Under the pieces are notes generated by a model, which searched no databases, had not been told where the DNA came from, and saw only the letters and a list, made by a program, of their open reading frames with translations. The translations under genes were made by a program, and so were the position numbers. A stretch of DNA of 37,445 nucleotides from Candidatus Omnitrophota bacterium (lineage in GTDB: Bacteria; Omnitrophota; Gorgyraeia; Gygaellales; Profunditerraquicolaceae): the NCBI GenBank assembly GCA_028712375.1, contig JAQTQG010000013.1, positions 1 to 37,445 of the forward strand, written 5' to 3'. Shown here piece after piece: positions 9,913-16,346 of the stretch. The first letter of the stretch is position 1. Each line of letters begins with the position of its first letter.

Positions 9913-11208
9913 TTAAACACCTTCAATTCTTATCGCAATAGATTTATCTTTAATATCTGTTAATTTATCGATCATCTTTAAAGCCCCGCGGAGGTTTTTT
10001 TCCTTTACTTCGTGGGTAACCATTACTACGGGCACAACATGAGATTTTAATTTTTCTTTTTGATTAACAGAAGCGATACTGATGCCAAATTTAGCCAATA
10101 TTCCGGAAATTTTCGCTAGCACTCCCGGTTTGTCCACCGCTGTAATACGAATATAATATTTATTCTCAAACGCATCTATTTTACGTAAATTTTTTATTGA
10201 ACTATCTTCCCTGGAATTTAATGTTGGGCGGAATAAACCCGCCTTAATATCCTGAACAAGATCAACGATATCGGAAACAACTGCTGAGGCAGCGGGCAAT
10301 TGTCCGGCCCCAGGACCATAGAACATCAAATCTCCTGCCAAGTCACTGGAAACATAAATGGCATTAAAAACTCCGTCGACTGAAGAAAGCAAATGTCCGC
10401 TAGGCAAAAAAGTCGGATGTACCCGGACCTCTAATTCATTAACTTCTTTTTTTGCAATTGCCAATAGTTTTATGGTATAACCTAATTCTTTAGCATAAGC
10501 AATATCCGCAGCAGAGATTTGGGATATTCCTTCAATAAAAATATCTTTTAGGCCGACAATTTTACCAAAAGTCAGGTAAGTAAGCAATACCAGCTTATGC
10601 GCTGAATCGATACCCTGGATATCGAAAGTAGGGTCTTTTTCCGCAAAACCTTTTAGTTTAGCGTCGCTGAGGGCATTAGTAAAAGAGCAATTTTCTTTAG
10701 ACATCTGCGTAAGCACATAATTTGATGTCCCGTTAACAATACCAAAAATGCTGGTAAATTTATTAGCTACTAACCCTTCTTTAATTGATTTTATAATCGG
10801 GATACCCGCTCCGACAGAAGCTTCAAAATAGATATTTTTTCCCCTCTCGGCAGCTTCCCTGAATAATTCATTACCATGTTCGGCTAATAAGGCCTTATTA
10901 GCCGTGACTACATGCTTACCTTTTTTTAAAGCTGCCAAAATAAATTCTTTAGCCGGATTAATCCCGCCCATGAGCTCTACTACAATGTCAATTCCGGGAT
11001 CGTTAATAATTTCATAGGCATCATTAGTAAGCAAAGCCTTGTCTATAACAACATCCCTTTTTCTGGCAAGGTCTTTATCGCATATTTTTTTAATTGAGAT
11101 TTCAGTTTCTATTTTCTCCGCCAGGAGAGGTTTTCTTGAAGTAATGATTTTGGCTACACCACATCCGATATTGCCGAAACCGATAATACCAATATTAATC
11201 TTCTTCAT
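9913..11208 (-). CDS. hom: Homoserine dehydrogenase with C-terminal ACT domain
   Basis: It reduces aspartate semialdehyde to homoserine. The Rossmann fingerprint GFGNIGCGV is at residues 10-18. The signature around GIVNGTSNYVLTQM and GFAEKDPTFDIQGIDSAHKLVLL contains the catalytic lysine/aspartate region of the family. Residues from about 350 to the end form an ACT domain (YYIRITAVDKPGVLAKISGILAKFGIS region), the usual site for threonine inhibition. Length 431 fits the ACT-bearing monofunctional type. It begins 3 bp after the PilZ gene; GAAAGG upstream of the ATG is the probable ribosome-binding site. Confidence 0.96.
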   Translation of the reverse strand: MKKINIGIIGFGNIGCGVAKIITSRKPLLAEKIETEISIKKICDKDLARKRDVVIDKALLTNDAYEIINDPGIDIVVELMGGINPAKEFILAALKKGKHVVTANKALLAEHGNELFREAAERGKNIYFEASVGAGIPIIKSIKEGLVANKFTSIFGIVNGTSNYVLTQMSKENCSFTNALSDAKLKGFAEKDPTFDIQGIDSAHKLVLLTYLTFGKIVGLKDIFIEGISQISAADIAYAKELGYTIKLLAIAKKEVNELEVRVHPTFLPSGHLLSSVDGVFNAIYVSSDLAGDLMFYGPGAGQLPAASAVVSDIVDLVQDIKAGLFRPTLNSREDSSIKNLRKIDAFENKYYIRITAVDKPGVLAKISGILAKFGISIASVNQKEKLKSHVVPVVMVTHEVKEKNLRGALKMIDKLTDIKDKSIAIRIEGV

Positions 11209-11211
11209 AAA

Positions 11212-11571
11212 TCAACCTTTCTTAAGATAATAACCGATTGTTTCACCGATTACTTTGCGGTGCTTTTCATCTACTGCTAAAAAAGCAAGCCGCGTATCAT
11301 AAATCACGCCCCTGGTAATTTCACTTGATTCTAAAACTTTAGCAATAGTCATAATCGGGTCAGGATCAAAAGGCAGGCGAATTTCAAGGGCTAAATTTGT
11401 TCCAACCGGAAACTGGCAATTAGTAGTTAAAAGCATTCCGCCTAAGCTTAAATTTTTAGTCTGGGAGATATCCGCATTACTATTATTCGGAATAACCCGG
11501 TACGAAACAATAAATCTTCCGTTTGCGCGGGGAAATTTTCTTTTTTCCGGACCAGTATATTCTTTTGTCAT
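11212..11571 (-). CDS. PilZ-domain protein
   Basis: The 119-residue protein is essentially a single PilZ domain. The c-di-GMP-binding signature is intact: RKFPR at residues 11-15 supplies the RxxxR arm, and NLSLGG supplies the D/NxSxxG turn. The rest is beta-rich (LALEIRLPF, GVIYDTRLAFLAV). PilZ proteins respond to cyclic di-GMP and act on motility, polysaccharide export or cell-surface processes by binding partners. A strong AGGAGG lies upstream of the ATG at 11571. It precedes hom by 3 bp and appears to be the first gene of the long amino-acid operon, an unexpected place for a second-messenger receptor. No output domain is present. Confidence 0.85.
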   Translation of the reverse strand: MTKEYTGPEKRKFPRANGRFIVSYRVIPNNSNADISQTKNLSLGGMLLTTNCQFPVGTNLALEIRLPFDPDPIMTIAKVLESSEITRGVIYDTRLAFLAVDEKHRKVIGETIGYYLKKG

Positions 11572-11643
11572 ATAGCCTCCTGATTAAAAGTATGTTCACT
11601 ATTAATTCGGATACCTTTTTTCTTATCCTCGCTCGCTTTACTC

Positions 11644-11673
11644 GCAAGGATTAAATTCGCGCATTGACTTACT
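11644..11673. repeat. 30-bp direct repeat, copy 1
   Basis: These 30 bp, from the 3' arm of hairpin H1 onward, recur exactly at 11801-11830 beside hairpin H4, an offset of 157 bp. The duplication suggests that the hairpin cluster grew by duplication of a hairpin-plus-spacer unit. Confidence 0.9.
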
Positions 11674-11800
11674 TATACTGTTACAGATCATTTAATACTT
11701 GTTCGCTTCGCTCACAAGTATTAAATTCGGCCATACAACTTAGCTCGCTTACGCTCGCTAAGTTGTGGCTTCATTTATCTTATCCTTGCTCGTTTCACTC

Positions 11801-11830
11801 GCAAGGATTAAATTCGCGCATTGACTTACT
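11801..11830. repeat. 30-bp direct repeat, copy 2
   Basis: Exact copy of 11644-11673, from the 3' arm of H4 into the 5' arm of H5. After the repeat, copy 1 continues into a degenerate sequence, whereas copy 2 continues into the intact H5 hairpin. Confidence 0.9.
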
Positions 11831-11867
11831 CGTACTATCGTACTCGTAAGTCAAGCGCTCATTTAAG

Positions 11868-11941
11868 TCGGGGCGACAGGACTTGAACCTGTGACCTCTT
11901 GAACCCCATTCAAGCGCTCTACCAAACTGAGCCACGCCCCG
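11868..11941 (-). tRNA. tRNA-Pro(GGG)
   Basis: A full cloverleaf is visible on the minus strand. The acceptor stem CGGGGCG pairs with CGCCCCG, and the D arm is GCTC...GAGC. The anticodon stem CTTGA/TCAAG encloses the loop ATGGGGT with anticodon GGG. The T arm is ACAGG/CCTGT with a TTCAAGT loop. The discriminator is A (11868), as expected for proline. CCA is not encoded. Its 5' end is the first base of a palindromic repeat family lying upstream, and its 3' end faces the GA-hairpin cluster. Confidence 0.95.
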
Positions 11942-12117
11942 TTGCATCTCTGAATCTTTTCTTGTGGAGATGCAACGGGACAGGCCCCATCACATCCACA
12001 CAAATTTAAATTATCAAAACCTGAGAAATTTGCAACGGGGCACGCCCCCACAATTACAAATCTCTCATGCTTTTTTCTTGTGGAGATGCAACAGAGCACG
12101 CTCCATCGCATCTCCAC
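11941..12117. repeat. Palindromic repeat family adjoining the tRNA-Pro 5' end
   Basis: Four related inverted repeats occupy the gap between gpsA and tRNA-Pro. N1 (11941-11950 with 11967-11976) is a 10-bp perfect inverted repeat that includes the first base of tRNA-Pro. N2 spans 11964-11999, N3 12023-12066, and N4 12080-12117 with a 10-bp perfect stem. N2-N4 share an inner core related to CGTGCCCCGTTGC, with outer stems that differ but still pair. The same core plus GCATCTC appears in opposite orientation across the tRNA-Pro 5' end (11935-11950). An 84-codon open frame across this region is a by-product of the repeats and the tRNA, not a gene. Confidence 0.8.
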
Positions 12118-12129
12118 GCCAATTAACAG

Positions 12130-13125
12130 CTATTCTTCCTTACTTTTTCTCGTCATTAAATCATTTACCGCCTGAGCCGGAGATTTATTTTGATAAAGCA
12201 GCCGATAGACTTCCCTGGTAATCGGCATATCTATTTTATATTTTAAGCTTAAAGCATAAGCCGATTTTGCTGTCGGCACTCCTTCAGCAACCATCTGCAT
12301 ATTTTGATAAATTTCTTTTATAGTTTTACCTTTACCAATCAATTCTCCTACGCTGCGATTACGGCTCTGATTACTAATACAGGTTGTAACTAAGTCCCCT
12401 AATCCACTTATACCGCTAAAAGTTTTTGATTTTGCCCCCATTGCTTTACCCAGCCTGGAAATTTCGGCAAGGCCACGCGTAAGAATAGCAGCTTTAGTAT
12501 TTGTGCCAAATCCCAACCCATCAGAAACTCCACAGGCAATCGCAATGACATTCTTTAAGCTACCCCCTATCTCTACCCCAATTACGTCGGGATTAGTATA
12601 CACGCGAAATCGTTTAGTGCTAAACACTTCCTGGATAATTTTACGTATTTGTTTATCCGCCGAAGCGGCTACCGCAGTAGTCGGAATCTCTTTAGCAACT
12701 TCACCGGCAATCGTCGGACCGGACAAAACAGCTAATTTGACTCCGCCGAGCTCGTCCCGAATCACCTCAGACATCCTTTTAGAAGAATTTATTTCAATAC
12801 CTTTAGTTACGCATAAGAAAATAGTTTTTTTATTAACCATCCCTGTAATTCTTTTTAAAACAGACCTTGTGTATTGTGAAGGTATAGCCAACACAATAAT
12901 TTCTTTGCCCGTTACCGCGTTTTTTAAATCATTAGTTATCTCGACCTGGCGCGGTATTTCTATCTTCGGAAGAAATTTGGGATTGCGCCGGGTTTTAAGC
13001 ATTATTTTAGTGTATTCGGCAAACGCGCCCCAAAGAGTAACCGGATACCCTTTTTTAGAAAGCAGTACAGCTAATGTTGTCCCCCATCCTCCATCACCTA
13101 ATATCGCAATACGTAGTTTAGGCAT
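12130..13125 (-). CDS. gpsA: NAD(P)-dependent glycerol-3-phosphate dehydrogenase
   Basis: It reduces dihydroxyacetone phosphate to sn-glycerol-3-phosphate for phospholipid synthesis. The dinucleotide fold begins ILGDGGWGTTLAVLL at residue 8. The family's CVTKGIE and LSGPTIAGEVA segments follow, as does the catalytic-lysine region GGSLKNVIAIACGVSDGL. RGLAEISRLGKAMG and a GISGLGDLVTTC block are in the C-terminal helical domain. Length 331 is typical. The start overlaps the end of the thymidylate synthase gene by 8 bp, so it appears to be the last gene of the kinase-regulator-thymidylate synthase run. The gap downstream holds palindromic repeats. Confidence 0.96.
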   Translation of the reverse strand: MPKLRIAILGDGGWGTTLAVLLSKKGYPVTLWGAFAEYTKIMLKTRRNPKFLPKIEIPRQVEITNDLKNAVTGKEIIVLAIPSQYTRSVLKRITGMVNKKTIFLCVTKGIEINSSKRMSEVIRDELGGVKLAVLSGPTIAGEVAKEIPTTAVAASADKQIRKIIQEVFSTKRFRVYTNPDVIGVEIGGSLKNVIAIACGVSDGLGFGTNTKAAILTRGLAEISRLGKAMGAKSKTFSGISGLGDLVTTCISNQSRNRSVGELIGKGKTIKEIYQNMQMVAEGVPTAKSAYALSLKYKIDMPITREVYRLLYQNKSPAQAVNDLMTRKSKEE

Positions 13126-13876
13126 GATTAACCGTAAAATCCTTTTTTTTATTTGTCCTTAACATCGCTAAGTCCCAGGCGTAATCATAAAGATGTAAGC
13201 CTTTGCTTACCGCGATAATCTCCCCGTCTCCTACCCCGATTTCTTCCGCCATATATTGTTTTACCAATTGTAAACCGCCTAAATTTGATGGAAAACCACC
13301 CCATAAATCCCAGGAACGGAAATAAAGCATAAAGTGCAGCTTGCCGTAACGCAAGCGGGTATCAATCAGCCTTAAGCAGGGCGGGTCAATTAATTTTATA
13401 TCTGATGGCATGCCAATTTCCATCACTGCCTGGTTCGTCCCCGGACCCTTTTCCTTATACATCTTAATTACTTCTTCTATCTGGTTAACATTTAAAGGCA
13501 TGTCTGAAATTAATTCTTTGCCCTCCACGCTTTGTTTAATCTTAATTTTAGGGTCAACCAGCCTTTCCCCATAAGTATAATCTTCTGTTTCTGTTTTTGC
13601 CCCGGTAAGCAGATAATTCAAATACCCCTGAATATAATCCATATCTGTCGGGGCAGGAATGCTCATACCTTCTGGAATTATTGGAATAATCTGATGCCCG
13701 GGCTTGCGTACCCGAACGGTAATAAAATCAAATTCAAGCCTTTTTTGCCCCTCATAGCTGCCCCGGGTAATGGTATAAAGGTGGCCTTTATCTAAAATTG
13801 CTGATAAACATTGAAACCAGGCATCATCCAGATCAAAAGCATCGATAAAAACCGGTTTTAAAAATTCATCAATCAT
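13118..13876 (-). CDS. Thymidylate synthase family protein, archaeal type
   Basis: The 252-residue protein belongs to the ThyA/dCMP hydroxymethylase fold but lacks standard bacterial ThyA motifs. Corresponding positions can be recognised: the nucleophile is Cys167 in LIDPPCLRL. The phosphate/nucleotide block FRSWDLWGGFPSN (residues 187-198) mirrors the ThyA R-S-x-D...N pattern. GLHLYDY (His228, Tyr230) mirrors the HIY pair. YTYGERL at residues 100-106 is also typical of the archaeal group. Expected role: conversion of dUMP to dTMP with a methylene-pterin. A hydroxymethylase activity is possible. The ATG overlaps the response-regulator stop by 4 bp. No folA or thyX is in the window. Confidence 0.82.
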   Translation of the reverse strand: MIDEFLKPVFIDAFDLDDAWFQCLSAILDKGHLYTITRGSYEGQKRLEFDFITVRVRKPGHQIIPIIPEGMSIPAPTDMDYIQGYLNYLLTGAKTETEDYTYGERLVDPKIKIKQSVEGKELISDMPLNVNQIEEVIKMYKEKGPGTNQAVMEIGMPSDIKLIDPPCLRLIDTRLRYGKLHFMLYFRSWDLWGGFPSNLGGLQLVKQYMAEEIGVGDGEIIAVSKGLHLYDYAWDLAMLRTNKKKDFTVNHA

Positions 13877-14262
13877 GAAGAAGCGCCTTTTTGTTTAGCC
13901 TCTTTTACAAATCGCTTAAAAGTAACAATAATTTCAGATATCGGCATATTTTTTCCGATGTAACCGCTACAACCAAATTGTTTACTTTTACCGATCAACT
14001 CTTCATCAAATCCAAAACCGGTAATCATCACTACAGGTAAATTGGCATATTTTTCCCGGATATTTTTCAGTACCTCTAAACCGTTAGTTTCGCACAACTT
14101 AATATCCAGTAAAACAACATCAAAGGTATCTTTTTTTAGTATCGCCATCGCCTCTTCTTGGTTACTACAAGTAATCGGCAGGCAATCCTCTTTCTTTAAT
14201 AAATCCCTTAGCAGGTCTCTTACAGGCTCCTCATCATCAACTATCAAAATTTTATAGAGCAC
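13873..14262 (-). CDS. Single-domain response regulator (CheY-like)
   Basis: A receiver domain alone. With the start chosen here it has 129 residues: acidic pocket Asp9-Asp10, phospho-acceptor Asp53 in VVLLDIKL, switch threonine in VMITGFG, and lysine in SGYIGKNMP. No output domain follows, so it acts by protein contact or relays phosphate. I prefer the GTG at 14262 over an upstream ATG at 14316, because a perfect AGGAGG (14268-14273) sits 5 bases before it and because residues before it do not belong to the receiver fold. It lies directly downstream of the histidine kinase and overlaps thymidylate synthase by 4 bp. Confidence 0.88.
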   Translation of the reverse strand: MLYKILIVDDEEPVRDLLRDLLKKEDCLPITCSNQEEAMAILKKDTFDVVLLDIKLCETNGLEVLKNIREKYANLPVVMITGFGFDEELIGKSKQFGCSGYIGKNMPISEIIVTFKRFVKEAKQKGASS

Positions 14263-14267
14263 AGTTA

Positions 14268-14273
14268 CCTCCT
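14268..14273 (-). promoter_or_regulatory. Ribosome-binding site that decides the response-regulator start
   Basis: AGGAGG on the minus strand, 5 bases upstream of GTG 14262. It lies inside the longer open frame that begins at ATG 14316, which argues that the longer frame is not the translated one. Confidence 0.8.
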
Positions 14274-14335
14274 CATCTATTTCTAGATAGTATTCGCAAA
14301 AACACCGCAAAAACAAAAAAACGCTTGCAGCATCT

Positions 14336-15772
14336 TTACATAAAAGGTAATTTAACGGTAAAAGTTGTACCTTGGTTAACCCGGCTTTCTAATTCAATAG
14401 ATCCGTTATGACCCTTAACAATGTTATGACAAATTGATAAACCTAATCCAGTGCCATAGCCTTTAGTTGAAAAAAATGGCATAAAAACATTTTTTAAATT
14501 AGCTTCCGGAATACCTTCTCCCGTATCAGTAATTTGCACCTGAGCGTAACGATTCGAAAGGTTGCTTGTTGTAATCTTTATTATTCCTCCGTCAGGCATA
14601 GACTGGTAAGCATTAATGATCATATTTAAAAAAACTTCCTGCAACTGGTCCGGGTCGCCGGAAATTTTTGGCATATTTTTCTGGAAGTGTTTTTTTATTT
14701 CAACTTTAGCCGGCAGTGATTTATTATAACGGACCAGCGGTAACACCGCTTCAATGATTTCATTGATATTGACTGCTTCCAAAGTTAAAGTTGTCTTACG
14801 GGCAAACTTTAAAATATGATTAACCAGCTTACTTATCCGATTTACCTGGGAATCAATTAAATCAAGCTCCTTTTTAAATTCTAAAGCAAGCTTTTCCTGT
14901 TTGAGCATCTGGAGTTTTCCGGAGATAACAAAAAGCGGGTTATTAATTTCGTGGGCCATGCCCGCTGAAAGCTGCCCTAAAGCGGCTAACTTTTCAGACT
15001 GAAAAACCTGATACTCAAGTTTTTTTGTTTCGGTTATATCTTTAGCGATAAAGATATAACCGGTTAACTTGCCATTAGTATCCAAGAATTGGTTAACGGT
15101 TAACCAGACCGGTATAGCCGAGCCGGCTTTATTTATTAATTCTAGTTCCGATTCAAATTTATTAAATAAACGCACATGCTCTAAGATCAGGCTGAGTTCA
15201 GCAGCAGCTTTATTAGGGTTGTGTAAAATACTTACATGCTTAAAGATAATCTCTGGCTTGCTGTAACCAAGCATGGTTGCGCAACCCATTCCGAAGTAAG
15301 TAATCAGGCCGTCCAGATTGGTAACATATAAAGCATACTCATCAATACTAGAAATAATATTTTTCAAAGAACCATCAATATTTTTTATTGAATTCTCGCG
15401 CTCATGAATCTCGGTAATATCGTGGCCAATCAAAAGGCTTCCTTGCACATGATTAGTTTTACTGAGAATAGGGGTAATATTCCAGGAAATGTGCCGTAGG
15501 TTTCCACCCTTGTTTAACAAATGGCATTCGAAATCTTTTGCCCTTTTGTAAGTTAAAGCCTCATCAAGCACTGCCTTGAACATCTCCTTCTTTATGGTTT
15601 TACCAGCCCCCCTGAATAGTACTTCGAGCCAGTTTTTTCCTTTAGCTTGCGCATATTTAAGGCCAATTACATCCGTAGTTTTTTTATTATAAAGAACAAT
15701 ATTCTTATTTTTATCTAAATAAATCACCAACACCGCAGCATTTTCTATTAAACTAGAAAACATGTCTTTCAT
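14336..15772 (-). CDS. Soluble PAS-domain sensor histidine kinase
   Basis: A 478-residue cytoplasmic kinase with no membrane segment. Two PAS domains (about residues 1-122 and 130-250) precede a HisKA dimerisation helix. The phospho-acceptor is His274 in GMAHEINNPL. The ATPase domain carries the N box (Asn387 region), DTGEG at 416-420, and GTGLGLS at 440-446. The second PAS region ends in an IFIAKDITETKKLEYQ-type linker typical of PAC motifs. I take ATG 15772 as the start, because an upstream ATG at 15826 lies within tRNA-Gly and its extra 18 codons are tRNA-derived; 15763 is also possible. It probably phosphorylates the adjacent receiver. The sensed signal is unknown. Confidence 0.92.
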   Translation of the reverse strand: MKDMFSSLIENAAVLVIYLDKNKNIVLYNKKTTDVIGLKYAQAKGKNWLEVLFRGAGKTIKKEMFKAVLDEALTYKRAKDFECHLLNKGGNLRHISWNITPILSKTNHVQGSLLIGHDITEIHERENSIKNIDGSLKNIISSIDEYALYVTNLDGLITYFGMGCATMLGYSKPEIIFKHVSILHNPNKAAAELSLILEHVRLFNKFESELELINKAGSAIPVWLTVNQFLDTNGKLTGYIFIAKDITETKKLEYQVFQSEKLAALGQLSAGMAHEINNPLFVISGKLQMLKQEKLALEFKKELDLIDSQVNRISKLVNHILKFARKTTLTLEAVNINEIIEAVLPLVRYNKSLPAKVEIKKHFQKNMPKISGDPDQLQEVFLNMIINAYQSMPDGGIIKITTSNLSNRYAQVQITDTGEGIPEANLKNVFMPFFSTKGYGTGLGLSICHNIVKGHNGSIELESRVNQGTTFTVKLPFM

Positions 15773-15795
15773 ATGGGTGTTCAAAATAATATAAA

Positions 15796-15866
15796 AGCGG
15801 GAGAGGGGAATCGAACCCCCATTCATAGCTTGGAAGGCTATTGTTCTACCACTGAACTACTCCCGC
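15796..15866 (-). tRNA. tRNA-Gly(TCC)
   Basis: Minus-strand cloverleaf: acceptor GCGGGAG/CTCCCGC, D arm GTTC...GAAC, anticodon stem ATAGC/GCTAT with loop CTTCCAA (anticodon TCC), T loop TTCGATT. The discriminator is T, as expected for glycine. No CCA is encoded. It is the last of a Thr-Tyr-Gly tRNA run. Confidence 0.95.
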
Positions 15867-15881
15867 ATAGGTCTTAAAAGT

Positions 15882-15900
15882 ACGCGGGAGTATCCCGCGT
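15882..15900. repeat. Hairpin containing an inverted copy of the tRNA-Gly 5' end
   Basis: An 8-bp perfect stem with a GTA loop. The plus-strand arm and loop (15884-15892) repeat the first nine bases of tRNA-Gly, GCGGGAGTA, in the orientation opposite to the tRNA. It begins 16 bases upstream of the tRNA-Gly 5' end. Nearby (15955-15970) is a second small palindrome, CCTAAT-TCCT-ATTAGG. The rest of the gap (15867-16039) has short GC-rich and pyrimidine-rich runs and no gene. Confidence 0.7.
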
Positions 15901-16039
15901 TACAAAACGCGCACCCGCGCAATACTCCCCCTCCCCCCACCTGGCGGACATTTGCCTAATTCCTATTAGGACAAGGCGCAATTAGCGCGGGGGTGATTCC
16001 GGTTAATGCAAGGTGCCGCAACTACCTTAGCGTAAAAAA

Positions 16040-16125
16040 TGGTGGGCAGGAAAGGATTCGAACCTTTGAAGCACAGGTGCAACAGATTTACAGTCTGTCC
16101 CCTTTGGCCACTTGGGTACCTGCCC
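16040..16125 (-). tRNA. tRNA-Tyr(GTA), CCA encoded
   Basis: Class II tRNA with a long variable arm. The acceptor is GGGCAGG/CCTGCCC. The anticodon stem ACAGA/TCTGT encloses CTGTAAA (anticodon GTA), and the T loop is TTCGAAT. The discriminator A (16043) is followed by an encoded CCA (16042-16040), unlike the other tRNAs of the window. Confidence 0.95.
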
Positions 16126-16200
16126 AAAAACATTTGTTTTCAAATTTTACTTCAAAAACGCTTCTAATGAATAAAATCAGATTTAGCGAAAAACTTATTA

Positions 16201-16273
16201 AGCCGACGAGAGGATTTGAACCCCCGACCCGCTGTTTACAAAACAGCCGCTCTACCAACTGAGCTACGTCGGC
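16201..16273 (-). tRNA. tRNA-Thr(TGT)
   Basis: Minus-strand cloverleaf: acceptor GCCGACG/CGTCGGC, D arm GCTC...GAGC, anticodon stem GCTGT/ACAGC with loop TTTGTAA (anticodon TGT), T loop TTCAAAT. No CCA is encoded. It is first in the Thr-Tyr-Gly run. A 14-bp copy of its 5' end lies 60 bp upstream. Confidence 0.95.
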
Positions 16274-16302
16274 AAAAATCGTAATTCTAATATCTACCAA
16301 CT

Positions 16303-16346
16303 TCCGCCAGAGGCGGACCAGCCTACGGCTGGGAGCTACGTCGGCA
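16303..16346. repeat. Twin hairpins abutting a duplicated tRNA-Thr 5' fragment
   Basis: Two hairpins lie side by side with no gap: 16303-16317 (6-bp stem, loop AGA) and 16318-16332 (6-bp stem, loop TAC). The next base begins a 14-bp exact copy (16333-16346) of the tRNA-Thr 5' end at 16261-16274. The nnrD stop codon follows immediately at 16347-16349. The arrangement looks like a small palindromic insertion at a tRNA end with part of the tRNA duplicated. Confidence 0.8.

Larger units (their letters stand above)
11572..11867 (-). repeat. Cluster of five GA-loop hairpins between tRNA-Pro and the PilZ gene
   Basis: No gene is visible in this 296-bp gap; it holds five hairpins. Read on the minus strand, each is lower stem, GA, apical mini-stem with small loop, GA, lower stem. 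H1 is 11625-11651 (8-bp stem with one G.T), H2 11690-11726 (13-bp perfect), H3 11735-11766 (10-bp), H4 11782-11808 (8-bp), H5 11821-11854 (9-bp). Apical parts are GTAAAGC, GCGAAGC, GCGTAAGC, GTGAAAC and GTACGATAGTAC. Lower stems differ in sequence (H1 and H4 nearly alike) yet pair. H1, H2 and H4 are each followed on the plus strand by ATTAAATTCG. None has a clear U-tract, so they are not ordinary terminators. Confidence 0.85.

Noticed and set aside
11625-11854. Hairpin cluster as a CRISPR array or integron attC sites
   Set aside because: Units are not evenly spaced direct repeats with unique spacers, no cas or integrase gene is present, and the attC core GTTRRRY is not seen.
11572-11867. Hairpins as an amino-acid attenuator or T-box for the hom operon
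   Set aside because: No leader peptide rich in Thr/Ile codons, no T-box motif and no terminator U-tract is visible upstream of the PilZ gene.
11863-12117. 84-codon minus-strand open frame with internal peptide repeats (GACPVA twice)
   Set aside because: Its 3' part is the translated tRNA-Pro and the rest is the palindromic repeat family; the peptide repeats only mirror the DNA repeats.
14263-14316. Upstream start for the response regulator at ATG 14316
   Set aside because: A perfect AGGAGG lies between it and the GTG at 14262, where the receiver fold begins.
15773-15826. Upstream start for the histidine kinase at ATG 15826
   Set aside because: The extra 18 codons lie partly in tRNA-Gly and do not resemble PAS sequence.
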